Below are positions 20,171 through 28,989 of a stretch of DNA of 64,000 nucleotides, in pieces. The notes beneath the pieces were generated by a model. That model was not told where the DNA came from. It did not search any database and saw only the letters and a list, made by a program, of their open reading frames with translations. Positions within the stretch are counted from its first letter, which is position 1. Each line of letters starts with the position of its first letter. Made by a program: the position numbers and the translations under genes. The DNA is taken from NCBI GenBank assembly GCA_021817985.1, contig JAKAFK010000013.1, positions 1-64,000 of the forward strand. The letters are read 5' to 3'. This DNA comes from Pseudomonadota bacterium. GTDB lineage: Bacteria > Pseudomonadota > Gammaproteobacteria > Burkholderiales > JAKAFK01.

Positions 20171-20478
20171 GCGAATCTCCCAAATTGCGCCACCGGAGAC
20201 AGCCAATAGGCCACTTCCGGATTCGGCAGCCTATCCTTGAGGTGCCTGATGAGCGCCATGGCGGCCTCGCCAGCCATCACGACTTGGATCTGTACCCGGC
20301 GAGAACGCCCTCGGACTTCCTCTCCCGTGCCATGCAGCGGCACGCCTTGGCCGTGCCCTTCCACGGCTTGGCTCGTAAAGCCGGGAACGAGTTCGGGGTG
20401 TTCGAGCAGATGATCGACCAGCGCTTCCTCCAAGGCTTTGGGACACACGATGGTCAGGCAGGTGTCATACGCGTCCAT
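20167..20478 (-). CDS. DUF3240 family protein of a metal RND operon
   Basis: 103-residue soluble protein, MDAYDTCLTIVCPKALEEAL at the start and ALIRHLKDRLPNPEVAYWL near the end. It looks like the small PII/CutA-like proteins (DUF3240) found in CzcA/CusA operons; the function is not established. Position between pump and outer-membrane factor, with coupled translation to the latter, supports a role in metal export, perhaps as a cytosolic metal sensor (inference). Confidence 0.75.
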   Translation of the reverse strand: MDAYDTCLTIVCPKALEEALVDHLLEHPELVPGFTSQAVEGHGQGVPLHGTGEEVRGRSRRVQIQVVMAGEAAMALIRHLKDRLPNPEVAYWLSPVAQFGRFA

Positions 20479-20511
20479 ACGCTTCGTTCTCCTTGGGATC
20501 GGGCCGCCCGA

Positions 20512-23500
20512 TCAGCCTCTTTGGGCGTTGGGGACGCCGAAACGGCGGTACAGGATCGGCAGCAGGATCAGGGTGAGCAAGGTGGAACTCACCAGTCCGC
20601 CGATCACCACCGTCGCCAGCGGCTTCTGGACTTCCGATCCGGGGCCGCTGGCGAACAGGAGGGGCATCAGGCCGAAGGCGGCGATGCTCGCGGTCATGAG
20701 CACCGGACGCAGCCTGCGGCGCGCGCCCTCGACCACGAGATCGGCAAGCTTCATCCCTTCTGCACGCAACTGGTTGAAGTAGGTCATCATCACGACGCCA
20801 TTGAGCACCGCGATGCCCAGCAACGCAATGAATCCGATCGAGGCGGGGACCGACAAATACTCACCCGACACGAACAGCCCGACGACCCCGCCGATGAGTG
20901 CAAAGGGAATATTTGCAAAAACCAGCAGGGCCTGGCGCACGTTCCCGAAAGTGGCAAACAGCAGCAGAAAAATGAGGCCAAGGGCGACCGGCACGACGAC
21001 GGCAAGGCGCGTCGCCGCGCGCTGCTGATTCTCGAACTGCCCACCCCAGACGATCGAATAGCCGGCAGGCAGGGGGACGTGGGCGTGCACCGCCTGCTTG
21101 GCTTCATCGACGAAGCCCACCAGATCGCGCCCACGGACGTTGGCCTGGACCACGACCATGCGCGACGCGTTCTCGCGATCGATCTTGACCGGCCCGTCCA
21201 CGCGCTCAAGCCTGGCCACGGCGGATAGGGGAACGGGATTGCCTGCCGCTGTCGTGAGGGTGAGTCCGGCGAACATGGGGGGCGAGCTGCGCAAGTCGCC
21301 GGACCCTCGAACCATCAACGGCGTGCGACGCACCCCTTCGAGGACCATGCCCACGTTACGGCCTTCGATCAGGGTCCGCAGGTCGTTTTCCACCGCGTCG
21401 CCGTTAAGACCCAGCCGCCCGACGGCCAAGCGGTCGACGTCCACCTTGAGGTACTGGACACCCTCGTTCTTGACGCTCAGGACGTCTTGGGCGCCCGGCA
21501 GGGATTGCAGCGTCGCCTTGATCTGTTCGGCCAACCGATTGAGGGTGGGCAGATCGGGCCCGAAAATCTTCACGGCCAGGTCACCGCGCACCCCGGTCAA
21601 CATTTCCGAGACGCGCATTTCGATGGGCTGCGTGAAGCTGTAGGAGATCCCCGGAAACTGCTCCGTCACCTTCCGGATCTGATCCACGAGCCACTCCTTG
21701 TCGTCGACGCGCCATTGGGCGCGTGGCTTCAGCACGAGGAAGCTGTCCGTCTGATTGAGCCCCATGGGGTCCAACCCCAGCTCATCGGCACCCGAGCGGG
21801 AAACGATGGTGCGTATTTCCGGCACTTGCGCCATCAGCGCCCGCTGGATCCGGGTATCGAGCCCAACGGTTTGGTCGAGCCCGATCGAAGGGAGCTTTTC
21901 CATTTGCATGATGAGGTCCCCCTCGTCCATGGCCGGCATGAACGTCTTGCCGACGAACGGATAGAGCGCCATTGCGCCAAACAGCAGCAGCACCGCGCCC
22001 GCCATCACGCTACGGGAATGCGCGAGCGCGTAACGCAGGGTCGGCTGGTAGACGGCAATGGCTTTGCGCACCAGCCACGGGTCCTGGTGGCTCCCCTGCT
22101 TGATCAGCCAGGACGCGAGCACCGGAATGACGGTCAGCGACAGCACCAGCGAACCGCTCAAGGCAAACACGATGGACAAGGCCACCGGAATGAACAGCTT
22201 GCCCTCCAGTCCTTGCAGGGTGAGCAGGGGCAGAAAAACGATGATGATGATCACGATGCCCGACGCGACAGGCACGGACACTTCGCGCACGGCCCGGTAG
22301 ACCATGTGAAGATGGGGAAGCCGCCGTTTATCGTCGGCGTGGGACAGGTGTGTGACGATGTTTTCCACCACCACCACGGCGGCATCGACCAGCATGCCGA
22401 TGGCGATGGCCAGTCCCCCGAGGCTCATCAGGTTCGCGGACATGCCGAACTGGCGCATCAGGATGAAGGTGATCAGCGCCGCCAGCGGCAAGGTGGCCGC
22501 CACAACCACGGCGGCGCGCAGGTTGCCCAGAAAAAGCAACAGCAGCAGGACCACCAGCACGATCGCCTCGGCCAAGGCCTCCGTGACCGTGCCCACGGCA
22601 CGCTCGACCAGGTCGCCGCGGTTGTAGAACACCTTCGTGGTCACGCCCTTGGGCAGCTGGGGCGCGAGTTCGGCCAGCTTTTTCTGGACGCCCTGGACCA
22701 CGTCCCGGGCATTGGCCCCGCGCAGCCCCAACACGAGGGCCTCCACGGCCTCGCCCTGCCCGTTTTTCGTCACGGCGCCATTGCGTGTGAGGCTGCCCAG
22801 CCGCACTTCGGCCACATCGCCCACCCGCACCGGCGTTCCCTCGCGGCTCGCCACCACGATGGAGCGCACGTCGTCGAGGGTCTTGATGCTTCCCTCGGAA
22901 CGCACCAGCAGGACTTCTTCCCCGTCCTTGAGGCGCCCGGCCCCATCGTTGCGATTGTTCTGTTCCAGCCCTTGCTGCAATGCGGTGAGGCTAAGGCCTC
23001 GGGCGTTCAAGGCCGCCATGTTGGGGACGACTTCGAAACTTCTCACCATCCCGCCCAGGGCGTTGACGTCGGCCACCCCCGGCACCGTACGCAGCGCAGG
23101 CCGGATCACCCAATCCAGGAGACTGCGGCGCTCCGCCAGCGACAGATGGCCGCCTTCGATGGTGAACATGAACATTTCGCCCAGGGGCGTCGTGATCGGC
23201 GCCAGCCCGCCCGTGACTCCCTGAGGCAAATCCTTCACGATATTGTTGAGTCGCTCCGTCACCTGCTGGCGCGCCCAATAGATGTCGGTGCCGTCCTCGA
23301 AATCGATGGTGATGTCGGCCAAGGCATACTTGGACACCGAGCGCAGAATTTTCTGGTGCGGGATGCCCAGCATTTCCGTCTCGATGGGTGCGGTAATGCG
23401 CGACTCCACCTCGGTCGGCGTCATTCCGGGCGCCTTCATGATGACTTTCACCTGCGTGGAGGAGACATCCGGATAGGCGTCGATGGGCAATTGCTTGAAC

Positions 23501-23589
23501 GCATAGATGCCCGCCCCGACCAAGACCAGGGTCAGCACCGCAATCAACAGCCGTTGCGTGAGCGCGAACTCGATGATGCGAGACAGCAT
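20512..23589 (-). CDS. Heavy-metal efflux RND pump (CzcA/CusA family)
   Basis: 1025-residue inner-membrane proton antiporter, the usual HME-RND length. Twelve membrane segments and two large periplasmic loops are visible: MLSRIIEFALTQRLLIAVLT at TM1, the TM4 proton-relay motif IGMLVDAAVVVVEN, and the C-terminal block GIAVLNGVVMMTYFNQLR. CusA-type methionine clusters are not obvious, so divalent cations such as Zn, Co or Cd are likelier than Cu/Ag, but substrate remains open. Lies one base after the adaptor gene. Confidence 0.92.
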   Translation of the reverse strand: MLSRIIEFALTQRLLIAVLTLVLVGAGIYAFKQLPIDAYPDVSSTQVKVIMKAPGMTPTEVESRITAPIETEMLGIPHQKILRSVSKYALADITIDFEDGTDIYWARQQVTERLNNIVKDLPQGVTGGLAPITTPLGEMFMFTIEGGHLSLAERRSLLDWVIRPALRTVPGVADVNALGGMVRSFEVVPNMAALNARGLSLTALQQGLEQNNRNDGAGRLKDGEEVLLVRSEGSIKTLDDVRSIVVASREGTPVRVGDVAEVRLGSLTRNGAVTKNGQGEAVEALVLGLRGANARDVVQGVQKKLAELAPQLPKGVTTKVFYNRGDLVERAVGTVTEALAEAIVLVVLLLLLFLGNLRAAVVVAATLPLAALITFILMRQFGMSANLMSLGGLAIAIGMLVDAAVVVVENIVTHLSHADDKRRLPHLHMVYRAVREVSVPVASGIVIIIIVFLPLLTLQGLEGKLFIPVALSIVFALSGSLVLSLTVIPVLASWLIKQGSHQDPWLVRKAIAVYQPTLRYALAHSRSVMAGAVLLLFGAMALYPFVGKTFMPAMDEGDLIMQMEKLPSIGLDQTVGLDTRIQRALMAQVPEIRTIVSRSGADELGLDPMGLNQTDSFLVLKPRAQWRVDDKEWLVDQIRKVTEQFPGISYSFTQPIEMRVSEMLTGVRGDLAVKIFGPDLPTLNRLAEQIKATLQSLPGAQDVLSVKNEGVQYLKVDVDRLAVGRLGLNGDAVENDLRTLIEGRNVGMVLEGVRRTPLMVRGSGDLRSSPPMFAGLTLTTAAGNPVPLSAVARLERVDGPVKIDRENASRMVVVQANVRGRDLVGFVDEAKQAVHAHVPLPAGYSIVWGGQFENQQRAATRLAVVVPVALGLIFLLLFATFGNVRQALLVFANIPFALIGGVVGLFVSGEYLSVPASIGFIALLGIAVLNGVVMMTYFNQLRAEGMKLADLVVEGARRRLRPVLMTASIAAFGLMPLLFASGPGSEVQKPLATVVIGGLVSSTLLTLILLPILYRRFGVPNAQRG

Positions 23590-23590
23590 G

Positions 23591-24703
23591 CTACTTTCCC
23601 CCGCCCACGCCGGTCCAGGCGGCCTTCAGCGCCGAAACGCCTCTCACCGCAATCCGGTCGCCGCCGTGCAAGTCCCCGGAAACGCCGGAAGTCTGCGCCG
23701 ACTGGTTGAGAATCGTCACGGGCTTTGCAATGAATCCGAACGCGGTTTGAACGAACACGTAGGGTCTTTCTGCCCGCCGGACGATCGCGCCGTTCGGGAT
23801 GCGCCATTCCTGGGGTGCCCTGGCCAGCCCCACCACCGCCTCGACGAGCTGGCCGGGGTGAAGCCGCTGCGCCCCTTCGCGGATTTCCGCACGCACAGTG
23901 ACCGTCTGCGTGGCAGGCTCCACCCGTTCACCCACCGACAGCACTTGTCCTGCCGCATGGTCAGCCGGCACTTCCACCCGGGCACCGGCCGCCAGGCCGC
24001 TCGTGCGGTTCACCGGCACATGAATCTCGAGCCACAGGGGCGTCAGATTCGCGACTTTATACAGGGGCGACGAAGCATCGACGCGCTGGCCCGAGGTCGC
24101 TAACTGCTCGAGCACGACCCCGGTGATCGGGGCGCGGACATCGACCGTGCTGCTCAGCTTGTGGGTGCGCGCGAGCTGTGCCATGGCCGGCCTGGACATC
24201 CCATACAATTCAAGGATCTGACGGCTTTCCGAGAGATTCGCTACGGCTTGAACGTAAGTGCTGCGGGTGGCCAGATAGCGGCTGCGGGCGATGATTCCGT
24301 CGGCCAGCAGGCGCTCGTCCCGCTTGAGATTGCCCTGGGCGAGCCCCGCCTGTACGGCGGCCTGAAGAAATGCGCGTTCACTCTCGACAAGGGTCGGGCT
24401 GTTCAGGCGCGCGAGGGGCTGACCGGCCTTCACGACATCGTTCGCCACCGCGTTCATGCTCACAATCAGCCCGGCAAGCGGAGCCGCAACGACTTGTACC
24501 TGATTGTTCGGGATGACGACCTGGGCAGGCATCCCGATGCCCTTTGCGCCAGCCTGCACCGACAGCGGTTCGGTTTCAATCCCGAGCATCCGGCTTTGCT
24601 TGGGCGTGATTCGTAGGGTGTCTTCGGCAGCCGATAGGGTGGAGGCCCACAGGGCGCCGGCCACCAGGAAAGTGGCGAAGACGAGGCGTGGCACGACAGA
24701 CAT
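23591..24703 (-). CDS. RND periplasmic adaptor subunit (CzcB/CusB family)
   Basis: 370-residue membrane-fusion protein. Signal peptide (cleavage near LSAAED), lipoyl/barrel-sandwich parts AAPLAGLIVSMNAVANDVVK and VDVRAPITGVVLEQLATSGQ, an alpha-hairpin between them, and a beta-barrel domain LTPLWLEIHVPV. No N-terminal His-rich metal-binding extension. It would join the pump to the outer-membrane channel. Ribosome site AAGGAG precedes ATG 24703. First gene of the operon. Confidence 0.9.
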   Translation of the reverse strand: MSVVPRLVFATFLVAGALWASTLSAAEDTLRITPKQSRMLGIETEPLSVQAGAKGIGMPAQVVIPNNQVQVVAAPLAGLIVSMNAVANDVVKAGQPLARLNSPTLVESERAFLQAAVQAGLAQGNLKRDERLLADGIIARSRYLATRSTYVQAVANLSESRQILELYGMSRPAMAQLARTHKLSSTVDVRAPITGVVLEQLATSGQRVDASSPLYKVANLTPLWLEIHVPVNRTSGLAAGARVEVPADHAAGQVLSVGERVEPATQTVTVRAEIREGAQRLHPGQLVEAVVGLARAPQEWRIPNGAIVRRAERPYVFVQTAFGFIAKPVTILNQSAQTSGVSGDLHGGDRIAVRGVSALKAAWTGVGGGK

Positions 24704-24771
24704 GAATTTCTCCTTCAGGCGCGGCCGGTTTGCTTCGCGCGATTCGAGGAGCGCAAGGCTACGCCGCGAGT

Positions 24772-24787
24772 CTTAAAGTTCTCTTAA
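24772..24787. promoter_or_regulatory. Tandem CTTAA-N6-CTTAA site near the RND operon
   Basis: CTTAA at 24772-24776 and 24783-24787, an 11-base period typical of OmpR/PhoB-family response regulators; PmrA and QseB recognise CTTAA repeats of this spacing. An inverted repeat AGTTCT-N4-AGAACT (24777-24792) overlaps it. On the minus strand, the direction of the RND genes, the repeat reads TTAAG-N6-TTAAG. Confidence 0.55.
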
Positions 24788-25071
24788 GAACTCGTGCGGG
24801 GGTGGAGAAATTGTTGTGTCTTGCCGCGAGTCCGCCCACGTTCGGCAAGCGATGCCTTGACCCGGCTTGCAACAGTACGAGAATGCGATCCTTTTATCTT
24901 GTTATATAGCAAAACCGGGACCGGGCCGGCAGGCACATTCCTCCCCCACGCGCCATCTACCCGACAGGACGCGCTTCGGCACGAGAGACCAAGGTAGGCA
25001 AGGCCATCGAATCCGAATGCCGCAAGGACCACACGCCGGTGCGTTCAAAGACAGACGGAGGACGGCATACC

Positions 25072-25087
25072 CTTAAGATTTCCTTAA
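25072..25087 (+). promoter_or_regulatory. Tandem CTTAA-N6-CTTAA site upstream of the PepSY gene
   Basis: CTTAA at 25072-25076 and 25083-25087, same 11-base spacing as the site at 24772-24787. It is 65 bases before the PepSY start codon, with a weak -10-like CATTAC at 25096-25101. This is the position expected for activation by a PmrA/QseB-type regulator. Confidence 0.6.
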
Positions 25088-25151
25088 TATTCTGTCATTA
25101 CAGTTCGATCGTCCTCGCACAGAGGTGAGTCACTTTCTTAAGGAGTCCATC

Positions 25152-25481
25152 ATGACCAAATCGTCTCGCATCGCAGTGTTCTGTCTGGCATCCCTGCCCG
25201 CATTGGGCTACCTGCCCAGTGTCCACGCCTCCGAGCTGATTCCTCCCAAGCTCGCGACCGAAGCCCAGGTCAGCGAATCCGCCGCGCGGGCGCAGGCGTT
25301 CAAGGCATATCCGGGCAACGTCCAAGGGGTGGAGCTCGAGCGCGCGGCCGGCGGCAGCGGGCTTCGCTATACCTTCGAGATGGAAAAGGGCGGCGAACAC
25401 CGTTCCGTCGCGGTCGACGCGAAGACGGGAAGCATTCTCGAGAACGTGCAAATGACCGACGCGCACGGCTCAGAAAGCTAA
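25152..25481 (+). CDS. Secreted PepSY-domain protein
   Basis: 109-residue periplasmic protein with a signal peptide (cleavage near SVHA-SE, about residue 26) and one PepSY domain: ALAFKAYPG-like helix, VQGVELERAAGGSGLRYTFE, then the VDAKTGSILENVQ hairpin. Single PepSY proteins are often encoded beside, and induced by, metal- or peptide-responsive two-component systems. Strong ribosome site AAGGAG at 25139-25144. Confidence 0.85.
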   Translation: MTKSSRIAVFCLASLPALGYLPSVHASELIPPKLATEAQVSESAARAQAFKAYPGNVQGVELERAAGGSGLRYTFEMEKGGEHRSVAVDAKTGSILENVQMTDAHGSES

Positions 25482-25518
25482 GCCGGTGGCATCGGGGCGC
25501 AAGCCCCGCCCCCGCGTG

Positions 25519-25558
25519 GGCGCTGCGGCCACCGAGAGTGGCCGCGCGCCTTTTTTTT
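25519..25558 (+). terminator. Rho-independent terminator after the PepSY gene
   Basis: Long stem GGCGC-t-GCGGCCAC / GTGGCCGC-GCGCC with loop CGAGA (25533-25537), followed directly by eight T at 25551-25558. Confidence 0.92.
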
Positions 25559-25684
25559 GCCCACCGCTACCCGCCCCGGCGAGACTGCCACCGGCGCGGC
25601 AAGGGCGACTGAGGGCACGCACCCTTAAATTTTGCGGCGAAGCGCCGATAGAACGGGTAGGACCAACCACAACGGCCTCGCCGG

Positions 25685-26584
25685 ATGACCTGCTCCTCCC
25701 CCTCGGACGACCCCCAACCGAAGGGCCTCGCCCAGCGCGAATTCACCTTCAGCGATCACGACTTCGAGCGCATCCGCACGCTCATTCGAGACCACGCGGG
25801 CATCGCGCTCGCGCCTCACAAGAAGGACATGGTTTACAGCCGCTTAGCCCGCAGGCTGCGGGCGACGGACACCCGCTCGTTTCGCGACTACTTAGCCCGC
25901 CTCGAGGGCGGCGACACCCGCGAGTTCGAAGCCTTCGTCAACGCGCTCACCACCAATCTCACATCGTTCTTCCGCGAGGCGCATCATTTTCGCATCCTGG
26001 CTGAACACCTGCTCAACCACAAGTCGCAAGACACACTCTCCATATGGTGCGGGGCGTGCTCCACCGGCGAGGAGGCCTATTCCATCGCCATGACGGCGCT
26101 GGAAACCCTGGGCAGCACGACCCGCGTCAAAATACTGGCCAGCGACCTCGACACCAACGTGCTTGCGATCGCCCGACAGGGCCTCTATCCGCTGCAGCGA
26201 TTGGAGAAGCTGCCCCCCGAAAAAGTCCGACGCTTCTTTGTCGCTGACCCCCAAACGCCGCCCGGACAGTTGCGCGCCGGCCCTGATCTGCAAAAAATGA
26301 TCACCTTCCAGCAAATCAATTTGTGTGCCGCTCACTGGCCGGTGAGAGGCCCGATCGATGCCATTTTCTGCCGCAATGTAATGATCTATCTAGATAAACA
26401 GACACAACGCCAGATCCTGTCCAAGTTTTCGCCGCTCCTGCGCCCTGATGGCTTGCTCTTCGCCGGGCATTCCGAGAGCTTTCACCACAGCACGGATCTT
26501 TTCAAGCTGCTTGGCCGCACGGTGTATCAGCTCGCACCCGGCCAGAAGGGCACCGGGCTTTCCACCCCTCGCCCCCGCCCGTGA
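25685..26584 (+). CDS. cheR: CheR, chemoreceptor glutamate methyltransferase
   Basis: 299 residues. The N-terminal CheR helical domain (FSDHDFERIRTLIRDHAGI to about residue 95) precedes a SAM-binding domain with IWCGACSTGEEAYSIAM, KILASDLDTNVL, CRNVMIYLDKQTQ and FAGHSES. It methylates glutamates on chemoreceptors. No TPR extension. It overlaps cheB (GTGA). No receptor, cheA or cheW is in the window. Confidence 0.94.
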   Translation: MTCSSPSDDPQPKGLAQREFTFSDHDFERIRTLIRDHAGIALAPHKKDMVYSRLARRLRATDTRSFRDYLARLEGGDTREFEAFVNALTTNLTSFFREAHHFRILAEHLLNHKSQDTLSIWCGACSTGEEAYSIAMTALETLGSTTRVKILASDLDTNVLAIARQGLYPLQRLEKLPPEKVRRFFVADPQTPPGQLRAGPDLQKMITFQQINLCAAHWPVRGPIDAIFCRNVMIYLDKQTQRQILSKFSPLLRPDGLLFAGHSESFHHSTDLFKLLGRTVYQLAPGQKGTGLSTPRPRP

Positions 26585-27192
26585 CCAGCGAACAGATCGT
26601 CTTCATTGGGGCTTCCACCGGCGGGACTGAAGCCATCAAGACCGTGCTCCAGGCCTTGCCGCGGGAGTGTCCGCCGATCCTGATCGCGCAGCATATGCCG
26701 GCCGCATTCACGAAACCGTTCGCCGAGCGCCTGGACGCGCTGTCCGCGATGGCCGTCACGGAGGCGGTGGAAGGTGAACTCCTCCGGCCCGGGCATGCCT
26801 ATGTCGCGCCCGGGGGCGCCCACCTCGAGGTGGCCCGCACCGGCAGCGGCTTCGTCACGCGGCTCACTCACGGCGCGCCCGTCAACCGCGTGCGGCCTTC
26901 GGTCGACGTGCTATTCTTCTCGGCAGCGGAGTGCGTCGGACCCTTGGGTGTCGGCGTGATCCTGACCGGCATGGGAAAGGACGGCGCGGCCGGGCTCATG
27001 GCGATGAAGCAAGCAGGAGCGCATACCTTCGCACAGGATGCTGCCAGTTGCGTGGTATTCGGCATGCCCAAGGCCGCCATTGCGATGGGCGCCGTCGACG
27101 AGATCGTTGCGATCGAAGCGATGGGGCAGCGCCTTCTCCAGCGTCTGGCATACCGTGCCAGATCAGCGGCCCCACGCGCCTCCCACCCTTGA
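26581..27192 (+). CDS. cheB: CheB-type methylesterase lacking the receiver domain
   Basis: 203 residues comprising only the CheB esterase domain. The catalytic triad is visible: Ser in FIGASTGGTEAI (about 12), His in IAQHMPAAF (about 38) and Asp in GMGKDGAAGL. Ordinary CheB has an N-terminal receiver of about 130 residues that gates activity; it is absent and there is no room for it because the gene overlaps cheR. It may be constitutive or controlled by a partner. Confidence 0.9.
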   Translation: MTSEQIVFIGASTGGTEAIKTVLQALPRECPPILIAQHMPAAFTKPFAERLDALSAMAVTEAVEGELLRPGHAYVAPGGAHLEVARTGSGFVTRLTHGAPVNRVRPSVDVLFFSAAECVGPLGVGVILTGMGKDGAAGLMAMKQAGAHTFAQDAASCVVFGMPKAAIAMGAVDEIVAIEAMGQRLLQRLAYRARSAAPRASHP

Positions 27193-27227
27193 GCGGCAAA
27201 CGCGCTCGCCCAGGAACGCCATCCGCG

Positions 27228-27680
27228 ATGACCGATTCTTGCACCTCAAACGAGCGCCCGCCCGTGCTTGCCGCAGGCGTGGTCGTCGTGCGGCGATTCA
27301 ATGGACACTGGAACTGCCTGTGTTTGCGGGCCTACCGGAACTGGGACTTTCCGAAAGGACTCGTCGAAACCGGGGAAGAGCCCCTCGATGCCGCGCGACG
27401 CGAGGTTCGCGAGGAAACCGGGCTCACCGACCTCGCTTTTCGGTGGGGACCTGCATTCGCGGAGACGGCGCCCTATGGGCCTCGTAAAATTGCGCGCTAT
27501 TATCTCGCCGAGGCCATCACCGGGGCGGTCTCATTGCCTCCCTCCCCCGCGCTGGGGCGAGCGGAGCATCACGAATACCGCTGGGTGACGCTCGCAGAGG
27601 CGGAGGCACTCCTGCCGCCGCGCCTGAAACCGATTCTCGCCTGGGCCCGTGCGCACCTGGACCCGGCCGGCGCTACTTGA
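27228..27680 (+). CDS. Nudix hydrolase
   Basis: 150-residue pyrophosphohydrolase with the complete Nudix box, G-x5-E-x7-REVREETGL, starting at GLVETGEE (about residue 46). The WDFPKG segment just before it is like that of diadenosine-polyphosphate and nucleotide-sugar hydrolases, but substrate cannot be assigned. Its 3' end overlaps the convergent OsmC-like gene by eight bases. Confidence 0.88.
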   Translation: MTDSCTSNERPPVLAAGVVVVRRFNGHWNCLCLRAYRNWDFPKGLVETGEEPLDAARREVREETGLTDLAFRWGPAFAETAPYGPRKIARYYLAEAITGAVSLPPSPALGRAEHHEYRWVTLAEAEALLPPRLKPILAWARAHLDPAGAT

Positions 27681-28050
27681 GCCGTACCTGGGTCTGGACC
27701 TGGGGCGGGTGAAGGAGGGTGTTGTGAATCGTGCACAAAGACGCCGCGCGCTTGGCCGCCTCGACTCTCGAACCCGGAAGGCCAGGCCAGACGATGTCCA
27801 TGTCGATGTGGCCGACCCGGTAAGGCTCTTCAACATATTCCCAGCGCACGCGCACGCTCGAGCCTTCGAGCCCGGCATGGATCTGCTCGCCATAGGCCAC
27901 CAGCACGGAGAATGTGCAAAGGGCGAGCGAGGCGCCGAACATCTGCAGCGCGCCGAACGCCGTCTCGGAATCCTCCGTGACGATCTCAAACCCTTCCTTC
28001 TGCCCGTCTTCCAGCGTCAGGTCCTGTTCCGAATGGAGAACAATCTTCAT
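27673..28050 (-). CDS. OsmC-family protein
   Basis: 125-residue protein of the OsmC/Ohr fold. One conserved Cys lies in GASLALCTFSVL and another in AASLCTIHNTL; these correspond loosely to the peroxidatic pair, but the spacing differs from Ohr, so peroxidase function is uncertain. ATG 28050 with AGGGGTAGG just upstream was preferred over an upstream GTG at 28065. It follows the kinase gene by 11 bases. Confidence 0.75.
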   Translation of the reverse strand: MKIVLHSEQDLTLEDGQKEGFEIVTEDSETAFGALQMFGASLALCTFSVLVAYGEQIHAGLEGSSVRVRWEYVEEPYRVGHIDMDIVWPGLPGSRVEAAKRAASLCTIHNTLLHPPQVQTQVRLK

Positions 28051-28061
28051 GATCCTACCCC

Positions 28062-28940
28062 TCACTTGATTTCGCTCAACAGGCGATCCACCATGTGTTC
28101 GGCCTGAAGGGCATAGCCTCCCCCGAAAAGGTGGTCATGGTTAAGGATATGATAAAGATTGTAGAGGGTTTTGCGCGTCCGATATCCGGCATCCACCGGC
28201 CAGGCCTCCCCGTAGGCGGCGTAGAAGCGTTCCGGAAATCCCCCGAAGAGTTCGGTCATCGCGAGGTCGGTCTCGCGGTCCCCGAAGTAGACCGCCGGAT
28301 CGTATAGGACGGCCCGCCCGTCGCGATCGGCTGCACAGTTGCCGCTCCAGAGGTCGCCATGAAGCAGCGAAGGGGCAGGCTCATGATCGTGGAAAAATGC
28401 ACCCAGCCCATCGAGAAGGCGCTCGCCTTTGGCGAGCAGCACTCGCGACGCGTCGCGACGCCTGGCAAGGCGAAGCTGATGTCCCAAGCGGCGCTCCTGC
28501 CAGAATGCGAGCCAGCTGACCGACGGGGCATTGGGCTGGGGCGTCGCGCCGATGGTGTTGTCCCGCTCCCAGCCATGCTGCCTGCCGATGTGCCGATGCA
28601 TTTGCGCAAGCTGCTGCCCGAAGCGCTCCCATGCGCCGCCACCCAGGCGGCCCATGGGAACATGCTCCATCACCAGGAACGCACTACGCTGCGCCACCCC
28701 GACACACAGCGGGCGCGGCACGCGGAGGGCGCCCGACTCGCCCAGCAGGCGCAATCCCGCCGCCTCGGCTTCGAACATCGGCAGCCCCTGCGCCGCATGG
28801 ACCTTGACGAAATAGCACGCGCTGCCACCCTCGAGACGATAGGCTCGATTGATGCACCCGCCTTCCACCGGCACCCAGTTTTGCGCACGAAAGGGCTTGC
28901 CGATCGCATCACTCAAGGCTTGACTGATCGCTTCCCACAT
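28062..28940 (-). CDS. Fructosamine kinase family protein
   Basis: 292-residue APH-like kinase: ATP region VEGGCINRAYRL and CYFVKVH, VMEHVPMG hinge, catalytic loop LLHGDLWSGN (about residue 192), metal-binding DPAVYFGDRETDLAMTELF. These proteins phosphorylate ketosamines on glycated proteins or small amines so they break down. E. coli YniA is the relative. Likely in an operon with the OsmC gene. Confidence 0.9.
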   Translation of the reverse strand: MWEAISQALSDAIGKPFRAQNWVPVEGGCINRAYRLEGGSACYFVKVHAAQGLPMFEAEAAGLRLLGESGALRVPRPLCVGVAQRSAFLVMEHVPMGRLGGGAWERFGQQLAQMHRHIGRQHGWERDNTIGATPQPNAPSVSWLAFWQERRLGHQLRLARRRDASRVLLAKGERLLDGLGAFFHDHEPAPSLLHGDLWSGNCAADRDGRAVLYDPAVYFGDRETDLAMTELFGGFPERFYAAYGEAWPVDAGYRTRKTLYNLYHILNHDHLFGGGYALQAEHMVDRLLSEIK

Positions 28941-28989
28941 AGCTGCTCCCCGCCGAGTGCGCCACTCTTCGCATTATGGCGCAACGTGT

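Larger units (their letters stand above)
24704..25151. other. Divergent control region between RND operon and PepSY gene
   Basis: 448 bases with no supported gene. It holds two CTTAA-N6-CTTAA sites (24772-24787 and 25072-25087), one near each gene, and an AT-rich patch near 24888-24912 with TTATCTTG and TTATATAG. Confidence 0.6.

Noticed and set aside
21487-23709. 740-codon plus-strand frame opposite the RND pump
   Set aside because: A His/Gln/Arg-rich translation with no motif, typical antisense shadow of a high-GC gene.
24784-25032. 82-codon minus-strand frame in the RND/PepSY control region
   Set aside because: Crosses regulatory repeats and has no recognisable domain or ribosome site.
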